Source: Cellulomonas xylanilytica (GTDB lineage Bacteria; Actinomycetota; Actinomycetes; Actinomycetales; Cellulomonadaceae). Taken from it: DNA of 64,000 bases. The translations under genes and the position numbers were made by a program. Of this stretch, positions 50,758-59,080 are shown one piece after another (within the stretch, counting starts at the first letter, position 1; every line of letters starts with the position of its first letter). The stretch is taken from contig NZ_BJUB01000007.1 of the NCBI RefSeq assembly GCF_007989805.1, forward strand, positions 62,001-126,000, in the 5' to 3' direction. The notes below the pieces were generated by a model. The model saw nothing but the letters and a program-made list of their open reading frames with translations. It was not told the origin of the DNA and searched no databases.

Positions 50758-51230
50758 CGCTGCCCCTTGAGCTGCTCGATCTCGTCGCGGTTGATCTCAC
50801 CGGCCCGCGAGAAGAGCTCGTTCGCCAGCTCGATCTGCTCGTCGGTGAGGGTGTCGAGGTACGCGGCCCAGCGGGCGCCGACGCGGCCGTAGATCGGCCC
50901 GACCTCGCGCATCACCTTGTCGGCGTCGGCCGTCACGATGACGCGGCGCCGGTCGGCCTGGTCTCGCTGGCGGCTGACGTAGCCGGCCTTCTCCAGCCGG
51001 TCGATGACCGCGGTGATGGCCCCGCCTGCGCTGAGGCCGGTGCGCTCGGCCAGCTCACCGGGGGTGGCCGGTCCCTGGCTCATCAGCAGCCCGACCGTCT
51101 GCAGGTCCGTGCTGTTGAGGCCGCCCGTGCGGGCGACGGCGTCCTGGAACAGCACAGCGCTGGCCATGAAGTCGCGCATGACGTCGGCCATGTGCGCGAT
51201 CGACCGGGCGCGCGTTGACAGGTCTTCCAC
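50754..51230 (-). CDS. MarR-family transcriptional regulator
   Basis: A 158-residue MarR regulator: the dimer helices MADVMRDFMASAVLFQDAVARTGG, then winged HTH ATPGELAERTGLSAGGAITAVIDRLEKAGYVSRQRDQADRRRVIV and a C-terminal helix. The wing (DQADRRRV) is the canonical DxRxxR-like motif. It is divergent from a FAD monooxygenase, with two interleaved inverted repeats between them (51242-51277), so it very probably controls both directions. MarR proteins release DNA on binding phenolic compounds or drugs. Confidence 0.92.
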   Translation of the reverse strand: MEDLSTRARSIAHMADVMRDFMASAVLFQDAVARTGGLNSTDLQTVGLLMSQGPATPGELAERTGLSAGGAITAVIDRLEKAGYVSRQRDQADRRRVIVTADADKVMREVGPIYGRVGARWAAYLDTLTDEQIELANELFSRAGEINRDEIEQLKGQR

Positions 51231-51241
51231 CGGCGACCTAC

Positions 51242-51277
51242 TCTCTCGAAATACGAGAGACTCTAGATACGAGAGTC
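51242..51277. promoter_or_regulatory. Interleaved inverted repeats, probable MarR operators
   Basis: TCTCTCG-AAATA-CGAGAGA (51242-51260) and GACTCT-AGATACG-AGAGTC (51259-51277) share two bases. ATACGAGAG occurs twice, 16 bases apart. They fill the space between the divergent MarR gene (start 51230) and the monooxygenase (start 51309). Confidence 0.75.
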
Positions 51278-51308
51278 TCGTTCATCCACCGTACCAAGGG
51301 AGCGTGCC

Positions 51309-52460
51309 ATGCCCAGAGCACTCGTCATCGGCGGAGGGGTCGCCGGTCCCGCGGCCGCCCTGCTGCTCGCCCGCGACGGCTGGGACGTCCACGTCCACGA
51401 GGCGCACGCCGAGCCGGACCCGTACGCCGGGCTGTTCCTCAACGTCGCGACGAACGGCCTCGCCGTCCTGGAGCTGCTCGGTCTGCGCGAGCGGCTGCTC
51501 AGCGACGGCCATCGTGCCGGCCGCATGGTGATGTGGAGCCGGACGGGCAAGGAGCTCGGCGCGGTGCCCAACGGCCCCGCGCGCGAGCCCGAGCGCGGCA
51601 GCGTCATCGTGCGCCGCAGCTGGCTGCACCAGGTGATCCGCGAGGGCGCGCAGGCGGCGGGGATCGCGACGACCTACGGCAGTCGGCTCGTGTCGATCGA
51701 CCAGGACGCCCACGGCGTGCGCGCGACGTTCGCCGACGGGACGGTCGCCGAGGGCGACCTCCTCGTCGGCGCCGACGGCATCGGCTCCCCGACGCGGCAC
51801 CACATCGACCCGTCCGCGCCGGAGCCCCGGTACAGCGGGCTGCTCGGCGTCGGCGGCTTCGCGCGCGTGCCCGGGCTGGCGCCGACCCCCGAGACCCAGC
51901 ACTTCGTCTTCGGCGCGCGCTCCTTCTTCGGCTACCTGGTGCGCACGGACGGCACCGCGTACTGGTTCGCCAACGTCACGGCGCCCGACCGCGGCGCGAC
52001 CCTCACGGTCGACGACCTGCGGGCGCTGCACTCCGACGACCCGTACCCGGTGCCGCAGATCCTCGCGGCCACCACCGACGAGCTGCGCCCGTACCCGATC
52101 GACGACCTGGTCGGCGTCCGGCGGTGGAGCCGCGGACGCGTGGTCGCCGTCGGGGACGCCGTGCACGCCACCAGCCCCAGCGCCGGGCAGGGAGCGTCGC
52201 TCGCCCTGGAGGACGCCGCGGTCCTGGCCCGGTTGCTGCGCGAGCACGACTCGCTGACGGACGCGTTCGCCGCGTACCAGGCCGCACGCCAGCCGCGCAC
52301 CGAGGCGGTCGTGCGGTACGCCCGTGCCATCGACGGGCAGAAGCGGGTGACCACGAGCCGTCTCGGCGTGGCCATCCGGGACGCGATGATGCCGCTGTTC
52401 CTGCGCCGGGCCGCCGCCGACACCCGCAACGACTGGCTCTACAACCACACCGTGGGCTGA
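51309..52460 (+). CDS. FAD-dependent aromatic-ring monooxygenase
   Basis: A 383-residue flavoprotein of the PHBH/phenol hydroxylase class A type. The FAD dinucleotide motif is GGGVAGPAAALLLARDGWDVHVHEA (about 7-31), the DG motif GDLLVGADGIGSPTRHHI (about 152), and the GD motif RVVAVGDAVHATSPSAGQGASLALEDA (about 278). It should hydroxylate an aromatic or polyketide-like compound using NAD(P)H. AAGGGAG precedes ATG 51309. Control by the divergent MarR repressor is likely, a frequent detoxification arrangement. Confidence 0.92.
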   Translation: MPRALVIGGGVAGPAAALLLARDGWDVHVHEAHAEPDPYAGLFLNVATNGLAVLELLGLRERLLSDGHRAGRMVMWSRTGKELGAVPNGPAREPERGSVIVRRSWLHQVIREGAQAAGIATTYGSRLVSIDQDAHGVRATFADGTVAEGDLLVGADGIGSPTRHHIDPSAPEPRYSGLLGVGGFARVPGLAPTPETQHFVFGARSFFGYLVRTDGTAYWFANVTAPDRGATLTVDDLRALHSDDPYPVPQILAATTDELRPYPIDDLVGVRRWSRGRVVAVGDAVHATSPSAGQGASLALEDAAVLARLLREHDSLTDAFAAYQAARQPRTEAVVRYARAIDGQKRVTTSRLGVAIRDAMMPLFLRRAAADTRNDWLYNHTVG

Positions 52461-52472
52461 GACGATCGCCCG

Positions 52473-53651
52473 GTGACCCACCTCGACGTCGCCGAGCGCC
52501 GGGCGCGTCTCGCGCGTCGGCACGCCGTCGCCCCGCCCTTCCTCGTGCGCGACGTCGAGGCGGCCGCCGACGCGATGGTGTGCCTGCACGCCACCGACCC
52601 GGCCGGGCTGTACCTGTCCGCGTGGGCGCGCGTCGACGGCTTCACCGTGCCGGACCTGGACCGCGCCTTCTACGACGACCGCACCCTGGTCAAGCACCTG
52701 GCCATGCGCCGGACGCTGTTCGCGGTCGGGCGGGACCTGCTGCCGGTCGTGCAGGCCGCGTCGAGCGACAAGGTCGCCGGGGTCGAGCGGCGCCGGCTGG
52801 AGAAGGAGGTCCGGGAGTCGGGGTTCGTCGAGGACGCCGAGCGGTGGTTCGACGAGGTGACGGCCGCCGCGGTGGCCGGCCTCGCCGACGGGCCGCTCAC
52901 CGCGGCGCAGCTCCGCGAGCGCGAGCCGCTGCTGGAGGGCTCCATCGCGTACGGGCACGGGAAGTCCTGGGCGGGGTCGTTCCCCGTCGTGTCGCGCGTG
53001 ATGACCTGCCTCCAGGCGGCCGGGACCATCGTGCGCGCGGGCAACCTCGGCTCCTGGACCAGCTCACGGCCCACCTGGGCGCTCGCGGCCGACTGGCTGG
53101 GCGAGCCGATCCCCTCGATGCCCGAGGACGTCGCCCGCGCGCAGCTGGTCGAGCGGTGGCTGCGCCGGTTCGGGCCCGGGACCACGCTCGACCTGAAGTG
53201 GTGGCTCGGCTCCACGCTGACGGCGGTCCGGCAGGCGCTGCGGGACGTCGGCGCCGTCGAGGTGACGCTCGACGGGGGCGGGACCGGCTGGGTGCTGGCC
53301 GACGACACCGACCCCGTCGGCCCCGTCGGCCCCTGGGTCGCCCTGCTGCCGGCGCTCGACCCGACCACCATGGGCTGGTCCGAGCGGGACTGGTACCTCG
53401 GCCCCTACCGCGCGCAGGTGTTCGACACCGCGGGAAACGGCGGCGCGACCGTCTGGGTCGACGGGCGGATCGTCGGCGGCTGGTCGACGAGGGACGGCGC
53501 GGTCGACCTCGTCCTGCTCGAGGACGTCGGCAGCGACGCACGCGCGGCGCTGGACGCCGAGGCCGACCGCCTCACCGCGTGGTTGCACGGCACGTCGATC
53601 CTGCCCCGGTTCCCCGCGCCACTGGTCAGGCCTGTCGACCCACGGCGCTGA
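52473..53651 (+). CDS. Winged-helix DNA-binding protein, YcaQ/AlkX-like (HTH_42)
   Basis: A 392-residue protein of the winged-helix HTH_42 family related to YcaQ/AlkX DNA glycosylases. LARRHAVAPPFLVRDVEAAADAMVCLHATDPAGLYLSAWAR and KHLAMRRTLFAVGRDLLPVV are the first module; GSWTSSRPTWALAADWL and LVERWLRRFGPGTTLDLKWWLG the second; WVDGRIVGGWSTRDGAVDL ends it. In glycosylase members a QxQ motif is catalytic; here the matching place reads HATDPAG, so activity is doubtful. GTG 52473, six bases after GACGAT, may be leaderless. Twelve bases separate it from the monooxygenase. Confidence 0.82.
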   Translation: MTHLDVAERRARLARRHAVAPPFLVRDVEAAADAMVCLHATDPAGLYLSAWARVDGFTVPDLDRAFYDDRTLVKHLAMRRTLFAVGRDLLPVVQAASSDKVAGVERRRLEKEVRESGFVEDAERWFDEVTAAAVAGLADGPLTAAQLREREPLLEGSIAYGHGKSWAGSFPVVSRVMTCLQAAGTIVRAGNLGSWTSSRPTWALAADWLGEPIPSMPEDVARAQLVERWLRRFGPGTTLDLKWWLGSTLTAVRQALRDVGAVEVTLDGGGTGWVLADDTDPVGPVGPWVALLPALDPTTMGWSERDWYLGPYRAQVFDTAGNGGATVWVDGRIVGGWSTRDGAVDLVLLEDVGSDARAALDAEADRLTAWLHGTSILPRFPAPLVRPVDPRR

Positions 53652-53711
53652 CTGCGCGCGCTATCTTGCGAGCACCCGCCCGTGGACAACGTCGAAGGAG
53701 CACGTCGCCCG

Positions 53712-54845
53712 ATGGCACCGCCCCAGGGCCTCGCGCCCCCCACCCGGACGCTCCTCTTCCTCTCCGCCGCGGTCGTCGTCCTCGCCGGCGTGCACGCCAC
53801 GCGCGAGGTGCTCGCCCCGCTGTTCCTCGCCGCCGTGCTCGTCATCATCGTGCACCCGATCCGGCACCCCCTCGAGCGCCGGGGCTGGCACCGCGCCGCC
53901 GCGACGACCGTCGTCATCGTCGTCGTCTACCTGATCCTGCTCGTCCTGATCGCCATGCTGACGTTCGCCGGCATCCAGTTCGCCCGCCTCGTGCAGGAGT
54001 ACCTGTCCGAGCTGCAGGAGGCCGTCGGGAGCGCCAGCTCCTGGCTCGCGACGCTCGGCCTCGACCAGGACGCCGTCAGCTCGATCACCGACGCGTTCCA
54101 GCCGTCCCAGCTGCTGGGTGTCGCCACGAGCGTCTCCGGGGCCGCCCTCGGCGTCGCGACCACGCTGTTCGTCGTCGTCACCTACGTCATCTTCATGTCC
54201 GTCGACGCCGCCCGGTACGACGGCGCGCACGTGCAGTTCGGGGCCACGCAGGCCGGGGTCCTGCACCGCGCCACCACGTTCAACATCGGCGTCCGTCGCT
54301 ACTTCGTGGTCAGCGCGTCGTTCGGTGCGGTCGTCGCCGTGATCGACGGCATCGCCCTGTGGGCGCTCGGTGTCCCGGCCCCCGCGGTCTGGGCGATCCT
54401 CGCGTTCGTCACCAACTTCATCCCGAACATCGGGTTCGTCATCGGCGTCGTGCCGCCCACCATCCTGGCGCTCGTCGTCGGCGGCTGGCCCCTCGCGCTC
54501 GCGGTGATCGCCGTCTACAGCGCCGTGAACGTCGTCCTGCAGGTGCTCGTGCAGCCGAAGTTCGTCGCCGACGCGGTCAACATCACCCTCACGCTCAGCT
54601 TCGTGTCCGTCATCTTCTGGACCTTCGTCATCGGTCCGCTCGGCGCGATCCTCGCCGTGCCGCTGACGCTGCTCACCCGGGCGCTGCTGCTGCAGGGCGG
54701 CCCGGAGTCCGCGTGGTACTCCTGGCTGTCGGGCGAGGACCTGCCGGCGCCTGCACGCGCCGTGATGCAGCCGGACGAGGAGGACACCGCACCGTCGCCG
54801 GAGCCCGCACCGTCACCGGGACCTGCGACGCCCGCGGCCGGTTGA
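53712..54845 (+). CDS. AI-2E family membrane transporter
   Basis: A 377-residue membrane protein of the AI-2E/PerM family with about seven membrane segments: TLLFLSAAVVVLAGVHATREVLAPLFLAAVLVIIVHPI at the start and the family core AILAFVTNFIPNIGFVIGVVPPTILALVVGG, then VLQVLVQPKFVADAVNITLTLSFVSVIFWTFVIGPLGAILAVPLTLL. A Pro/Glu-rich tail ends it. The transported solute is unknown. ATG 53712 with AAGGAG at 53695-53700 is preferred; GTG 53682 is possible. TATCTT at 53662-53667 is a likely -10 box. Confidence 0.92.
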   Translation: MAPPQGLAPPTRTLLFLSAAVVVLAGVHATREVLAPLFLAAVLVIIVHPIRHPLERRGWHRAAATTVVIVVVYLILLVLIAMLTFAGIQFARLVQEYLSELQEAVGSASSWLATLGLDQDAVSSITDAFQPSQLLGVATSVSGAALGVATTLFVVVTYVIFMSVDAARYDGAHVQFGATQAGVLHRATTFNIGVRRYFVVSASFGAVVAVIDGIALWALGVPAPAVWAILAFVTNFIPNIGFVIGVVPPTILALVVGGWPLALAVIAVYSAVNVVLQVLVQPKFVADAVNITLTLSFVSVIFWTFVIGPLGAILAVPLTLLTRALLLQGGPESAWYSWLSGEDLPAPARAVMQPDEEDTAPSPEPAPSPGPATPAAG

Positions 54846-54848
54846 CGC

Positions 54849-55829
54849 TCAGGCCGCCGGACCGCGGACGGTCCGCCAGTCCACGTCCGCGGGCTGACGC
54901 GCCGAGCCCGGCGGCACGCCGAATGTCCGCTTGTACGCGCGGGAGAAGGCCGCCTCCGACTGGTAGCCGAACCGGTGCGCCACCGCCGACAACGGCTCCG
55001 TGCTGCGGCCGAGGTGCGTGCGGGCCAGCTGGAGCCGCCAGTCCGTGACGTACCGCATCACGGACTCGCCGACGAGGTCGGTGAACCGCGCCGAGAACGC
55101 CGATCGGGAGAGCCCGACCTCGCGCGCCAGCGAGTCGACGCCCCAGTTCTTCTCCGGCGCGCGGTGGATCGCGATGAGGGCCCGCCCCACGTGCTCGTCG
55201 CGGAGCGCAGCCAACCAGCCCTGCCGCGCCTCCGGTGCCGAGTCGAGCCAGGCGCGGACGGTCTGGACGACGAGGACGTCCGCCAGCCGGGTCAGGACCA
55301 TCTCGCCGCCGGGCTTCTTCGCAACGGACTCCCGGGCGACCAGGCGCAGGGTGCTGTGCAGCCAGCTGGCGTCGCCGTCGTCCCACGTGTCGACGTGCAG
55401 GACCTCGGGCAGCTGCGCGACGAGCCGGCGCGCGCTCTCGTGATCGGGCTCGACCACTCCGCACGTCACCTGCGCGGGCTCGCCGCCACCGCCGAACCGC
55501 ATGATCTCGTAGCGGTCGCTGACCAGCTCCACCGGGATGTCGAACAGCGGGGAGCTCGGCGCGTCGAGGGCGCTGCGCAGACGGTGCGGGGTGCTGTGGG
55601 GGACGAGGGTGAGGCTGCCCGGCTGGAGCAGCAGCGGCTCGCGGCCGTCGAGCTCGAGCCAGCACCGGCCGGCGGTCACGACGTGGAACATCATCAGACC
55701 GTCGAGTGCGGGCACGTCGATGCCCCACGGCGCCGTCAGCTCCGCCTGGCAGTACAGGGTGCCGGTGATCTTCAGCAGGTGCAGTGCCTCACCCAGCTGG
55801 TCGTCCGGTGCGGGGAAGGTGCGAGCCAC
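54849..55829 (-). CDS. AraC-family transcriptional regulator with cupin sensor
   Basis: A 326-residue regulator. The N-terminal cupin (AraC-type, about 15-200) includes VVTAGRCWLELDGREPLLLQPGSLTLVPHSTPHRL; the C-terminal 100 residues hold two HTHs (WGVDSLAREVGLSRSAFSARFTDLVGESVMRYVTDWRLQLA and LSAVAHRFGYQSEAAFSRAYKRTFGVPPG). It faces the NmrA-like gene, which it probably controls through the inverted repeat at 55876-55894. GTG 55829 is six bases after CATCAT (55836-55841 on the minus strand), consistent with a leaderless start. Confidence 0.92.
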   Translation of the reverse strand: MARTFPAPDDQLGEALHLLKITGTLYCQAELTAPWGIDVPALDGLMMFHVVTAGRCWLELDGREPLLLQPGSLTLVPHSTPHRLRSALDAPSSPLFDIPVELVSDRYEIMRFGGGGEPAQVTCGVVEPDHESARRLVAQLPEVLHVDTWDDGDASWLHSTLRLVARESVAKKPGGEMVLTRLADVLVVQTVRAWLDSAPEARQGWLAALRDEHVGRALIAIHRAPEKNWGVDSLAREVGLSRSAFSARFTDLVGESVMRYVTDWRLQLARTHLGRSTEPLSAVAHRFGYQSEAAFSRAYKRTFGVPPGSARQPADVDWRTVRGPAA

Positions 55830-55875
55830 CCTCCGATGATGGCACGGCGTCCGGCGGTGCAGGACGAACGGTCAT

Positions 55876-55894
55876 GATCGGAGGACATCCGATC
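55876..55894. promoter_or_regulatory. Inverted repeat, probable AraC-type operator
   Basis: GATCGGA-GGACA-TCCGATC has perfect 7-base arms and lies between the divergent AraC gene (start 55829) and NmrA-like gene (start 55932). An outer imperfect repeat GGACGAACGG / CCTTGTCCGTCC surrounds it. Confidence 0.6.
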
Positions 55895-55931
55895 CTTGTC
55901 CGTCCTGCGCCGTGCGCCGAGTGTGGATCAC

Positions 55932-56717
55932 ATGAACACACCACGTCTTCTCGTCATTGGCGCCACCGGCAAGACCGGCCGCCGCGTCACCGCCCGGCTC
56001 GGCGCGGGTGGCCACACCGTCCGGGCGGTCTCCCGCGGCTCGGTCCCGCCCTTCGACTGGGAGGTCCCCGGCACGTGGGGGCCGGTGCTGGAGGGCATCG
56101 ACCGCGCCTACGTCACGTTCGTCCCCGACCTCGCCGCACCTGGCGCCGTCGACACGATCACGGCGTTCACGCAAGCGGCGGCCGACGCCGGCGTGCAGCG
56201 GCTCGTCCTGCTCTCCGGCCGCGGCGAGCCCGGTGCCGAGGCGTGCGAGCAGGTCCTCGTCACGTCCGCGCTCGAGCACACGATCGTGCGGGCGAGCTGG
56301 TTCGCGCAGAACTTCACCGAGGGGCACCTCGTCGACGGCGTCCGGGAGGGCGTCATCGCGCTCCCCGCGGGCGACGTGCGCGAGCCGTTCGTCGACGTGG
56401 ACGACATCGCCGACGTCGTCGTCGCTGCACTGACGCAGGACCACCACGTCGGACGCCTCTACGAGGTCACCGGACCTCGTCTGCTGTCCTTCGCGGAGGC
56501 GGCTGCCGTCCTCGGGGTCACCTACGTGCCCGTGACGACCGACGAGTTTCGCGCGGCCATGACCGAGATCGCCGGGCCGGACTACGCGGCGATGCTCACC
56601 GACCTGTGCGACGAGGTCCTCGACGGGCGCAACGAGTCGGTCGCGCAGGGGGTCCAGCAGGCGCTCAGGCGTGCTCCGCGCGAGTTCGCCGACGTGATCG
56701 GCGGGTCCCGTGGTTAA
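55932..56717 (+). CDS. NmrA-like NAD(P)-binding protein (atypical SDR)
   Basis: A 261-residue atypical short-chain dehydrogenase of the NmrA/ergot-alkaloid type: LLVIGATGKTGRRVTARLGAGGHTVRAVSR is the Rossmann start, LVLLSGRGEPGAEACEQVLVTSALEHTIVRASWFAQNF the core, and REPFVDVDDIADVVVAAL the conserved ending motif. Reduction of a small ligand or a redox-sensing role are both known in the family. ATG 55932 is chosen over 55896 since MNTPRLLVIGATG begins the fold. The next gene starts within its stop region. Confidence 0.9.
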   Translation: MNTPRLLVIGATGKTGRRVTARLGAGGHTVRAVSRGSVPPFDWEVPGTWGPVLEGIDRAYVTFVPDLAAPGAVDTITAFTQAAADAGVQRLVLLSGRGEPGAEACEQVLVTSALEHTIVRASWFAQNFTEGHLVDGVREGVIALPAGDVREPFVDVDDIADVVVAALTQDHHVGRLYEVTGPRLLSFAEAAAVLGVTYVPVTTDEFRAAMTEIAGPDYAAMLTDLCDEVLDGRNESVAQGVQQALRRAPREFADVIGGSRG

Positions 56718-57114
56718 GGCGCTGCTGGTCGTGGCGGGCGCCGTGGCGGTCGTCGTCGGCGCGGCCGTGCTCCTGACGCCCGTCGCGTTCTCCGCGTCCT
56801 ACGGGGTCGTCCTCGGGTCCGACGCCGACGCGTTGAGCGAGCGGCGGGCTCCCGGGGCGGGCCTCCTGGTGATCGGTGGGCTGCTCGTGGCCGGTGCGTT
56901 CGTGGCGCGGCTGCGGTTCACGGCGCTGCTTGCCGGGACGCTCGTGTACCTCGCGTACGGACTGGCCCGGGTGCTCAGCCTGGTCCTCGACGGGCGGCCG
57001 ACCGACGGGCTGCTCGTCGCCGGGGTCGTGGAGCTCGCGATCGGTGCGGCGTGCCTCGGGGCGCTCGTGCGGTCGGTGCGTACCGGCGCCACCGAGGTCG
57101 CGTACGCGCGGTGA
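56710..57114 (+). CDS. DUF4345-like small membrane protein
   Basis: A 134-residue membrane protein with four helices: ALLVVAGAVAVVVGAAVLLTPVAF, GAGLLVIGGLLVAGAFVARL, FTALLAGTLVYLAYGLARVLSLVL and GLLVAGVVELAIGAACLGALV. This is the DUF4345 pattern (including RAPGAGLL). Function unknown. GTG 56710 overlaps the NmrA-like gene by eight bases, so the two form an operon, probably under the AraC regulator. Confidence 0.82.
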   Translation: MVKALLVVAGAVAVVVGAAVLLTPVAFSASYGVVLGSDADALSERRAPGAGLLVIGGLLVAGAFVARLRFTALLAGTLVYLAYGLARVLSLVLDGRPTDGLLVAGVVELAIGAACLGALVRSVRTGATEVAYAR

Positions 57115-57119
57115 GGGCT

Positions 57120-57151
57120 GGGCCGGGCAGGCCCGACGGTCTGTCCGGCCC
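57120..57151. terminator. Hairpin between convergent genes, probable terminator
   Basis: GGGCCGGGCAG (57120-57130) pairs with CTGTCCGGCCC (57141-57151), 10 of 11 positions, with a 10-base loop. It follows the DUF4345 stop by five bases and precedes the stop of the convergent LysE gene. Confidence 0.65.
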
Positions 57152-57179
57152 GGTTCACCGGAGCTCGGTCGACGGGCGC

Positions 57180-57815
57180 CTACCGGGTGTCCAGGGCCAG
57201 CTTGGCGCCGAAGGCGACCAGCACGGTCCCGGTGATGCGGTCGGTGACCTTGGCGACGGTGTCGCGGGCGAGCCAGCGGGCCGCGAAGCCGGTGGCCAGG
57301 ATGATCACGGTGAACCACGCCATGCCCAGCACGTTGTGCACGGCGGCGAGCAGGACGCCCATGAGGAGGGGCGGGGTGTCGGCGGGCACGAACTGGGGGA
57401 TCGTCGCCAGGTAGAAGACGCCGATCTTCGGGTTCAGCAGGTTGGTCCACAGCCCGGTGGCGAAGCCGTGCCAGACGGAGGCACGTGGCGGGTCGACGGT
57501 GTCGATCGGTGCGGCGCCGCGTGGACGCAGGCTCGCCCGGAGCAGGTGGATGCCGAGCCAGACCATGTACGCGGCGCCGGCCAGGGTGAGGACCCGGTAG
57601 GCCAGCTCGGAGGCGGCGAGCAGGGCAGAGGCTCCGACGGCGGCGGCGACGCCCCAGACCAGACAGCCGGCGTTGATGCCGGCGGCGGCTGCGAACGCGT
57701 ACGCGCGTCCCCGGCTGATGGTCGACCGAAGCACGAGCGCGGTGTCGATGCCGGGAATGATCGTCAGCAGCCCGGCGACCACGGCGAACCCGAGGACGGC
57801 CTGTCCGACCGTCAC
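57180..57815 (-). CDS. LysE-family amino-acid exporter
   Basis: A 211-residue exporter of the LysE/RhtB class with about six membrane helices. The N terminus VGQAVLGFAVVAGLLTIIPGIDTALVLRSTISRGRAYAFAAAAGINAGCLVWG carries the family signature PG-D-T; FATGLWTNLLNPKIGVFYLATIPQFV is the second signature. It exports an amino acid or homoserine-lactone-like solute. GGAGG lies five bases before GTG 57815. It is 81 bases from the next gene on the same strand (leftward from 59080). Confidence 0.92.
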   Translation of the reverse strand: MTVGQAVLGFAVVAGLLTIIPGIDTALVLRSTISRGRAYAFAAAAGINAGCLVWGVAAAVGASALLAASELAYRVLTLAGAAYMVWLGIHLLRASLRPRGAAPIDTVDPPRASVWHGFATGLWTNLLNPKIGVFYLATIPQFVPADTPPLLMGVLLAAVHNVLGMAWFTVIILATGFAARWLARDTVAKVTDRITGTVLVAFGAKLALDTR

Positions 57816-57895
57816 ACGTTCCTCCGGGGGTCGCGGGGGCCGTCATGCGGTCGCGGCCGTCGTGACACTAGCGCTCTGCGGAGGCGCACCGACGG

Positions 57896-59080
57896 TCAGT
57901 CGGTCAGCGCCGGGAAGGACCGTCTCGCCACGACGATCACCACGAGGCTGACGACGAGCAGACCGGCGCCGACGTAGGGCAGCGCGCCGAGTCCGGGGCC
58001 GACCAGGACGAGCGCGCCCAGTGCGGCGCCGCCGCCGATCCCGATGTTGGCGGTGGAGTTGACCAGGGCCCCGATGACGTCGGGCGAGCCGCCGCGGGTG
58101 CGGATGGCTGCGGTCTGGAACACGGAGGCCATCGCGCCGAATGCTCCCGACCAGACGGCGGCGGCGACGAGCACGCCGACGCGCGACGGGAACAGCAGGC
58201 CGAGCGCGAGCAGTCCGAGGGCCATGACGGCGTGCACGGCGGCGGTGAACCGGCGGGGGTTCCGGTCGAGCGAGTAGGCGGCATACGCGGTGCCGACGAG
58301 TCCGACGGCGCCGAGGCCCAGGAGGACGGGTCCGACGGCGGTCTCCGTCAGCCCGATCGCGAGCAGCAGGACCGAGACGTAGGTGTAGACGGTGTACTGG
58401 GCGAGGTAGGTCAGGGCGTTGGTGGTCGACACGATGCCGAGCCGTCGGCGCCGGTCGGTGCGGGTGTGGTCGGCGTGGGGCGCGTCGTCGCCGGAGACGG
58501 GCGGGAGCAGGGTGGCGACGAGGACCGTCGCCAGCGCGCAGCCGGCGGCGAGCACCAGGAACCCGTTGCGCCACCCGAGGGCGGTGCCGAGCGCGGTGGA
58601 CAGGGGGACGCCGAGGACGAGCCCGGCGGACGCCCCGGCGGTGACGAGCGCGAGGGCTCGGCCGGTGACGTGCGGGAGCACCAGCCGGGCCGCGTAGCCG
58701 ATGCTCAGCGAGAAGAACAGGGCGTGCGCGATGCCGCCGACGGCACGCCCGGCGGCGACGAGGCCGAACGACGGGGCGATGCCGACGAGCGCGTTGCTGA
58801 CGGTGTAGGCGCCGAGGGTGATCAGGAGCAGCCCCTTGCGGGGCAGCCGCCGGGTGCCGAGGGTCAGCGGGATCGCGAGCACCGCCACCATGAACGCGTA
58901 GACGGTCACCAGCAGCCCGGCGACGGACTCGGTGACCTCCAGGTCGGTGCTGATCTGCGGCAGCAGCCCGACCGGGACCAGCTCGGTGGTGATCGCGACG
59001 AAGGTGGCGAGCGTGAGCGCGACCAGGCCACCCGCAGCGTCCCGGACGGAGCCCGGACGGTAGGAGACGTCCGCCGTCAC
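57896..59080 (-). CDS. MFS efflux transporter (AraJ/CmlR-like)
   Basis: A 394-residue, 12-helix major facilitator. LTLATFVAITTELVPVGLLPQISTDLEVTESVAGLLVTVYAFMVAVLAIPLTLGTRRLPRKGLLL is typical of the sugar/drug efflux branch (AraJ, SotB, Cmx), as is VTAGASAGLVLGVPLSTALGTALGWRNGF (antiporter motif C). Substrate unknown; small drugs or arabinose-like sugars are usual. GTG 59080 overlaps the stop of the acetyltransferase gene upstream (GTGA), so the two are coupled; acetyltransferase plus efflux would suit resistance to a natural compound. Confidence 0.92.
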   Translation of the reverse strand: MTADVSYRPGSVRDAAGGLVALTLATFVAITTELVPVGLLPQISTDLEVTESVAGLLVTVYAFMVAVLAIPLTLGTRRLPRKGLLLITLGAYTVSNALVGIAPSFGLVAAGRAVGGIAHALFFSLSIGYAARLVLPHVTGRALALVTAGASAGLVLGVPLSTALGTALGWRNGFLVLAAGCALATVLVATLLPPVSGDDAPHADHTRTDRRRRLGIVSTTNALTYLAQYTVYTYVSVLLLAIGLTETAVGPVLLGLGAVGLVGTAYAAYSLDRNPRRFTAAVHAVMALGLLALGLLFPSRVGVLVAAAVWSGAFGAMASVFQTAAIRTRGGSPDVIGALVNSTANIGIGGGAALGALVLVGPGLGALPYVGAGLLVVSLVVIVVARRSFPALTD

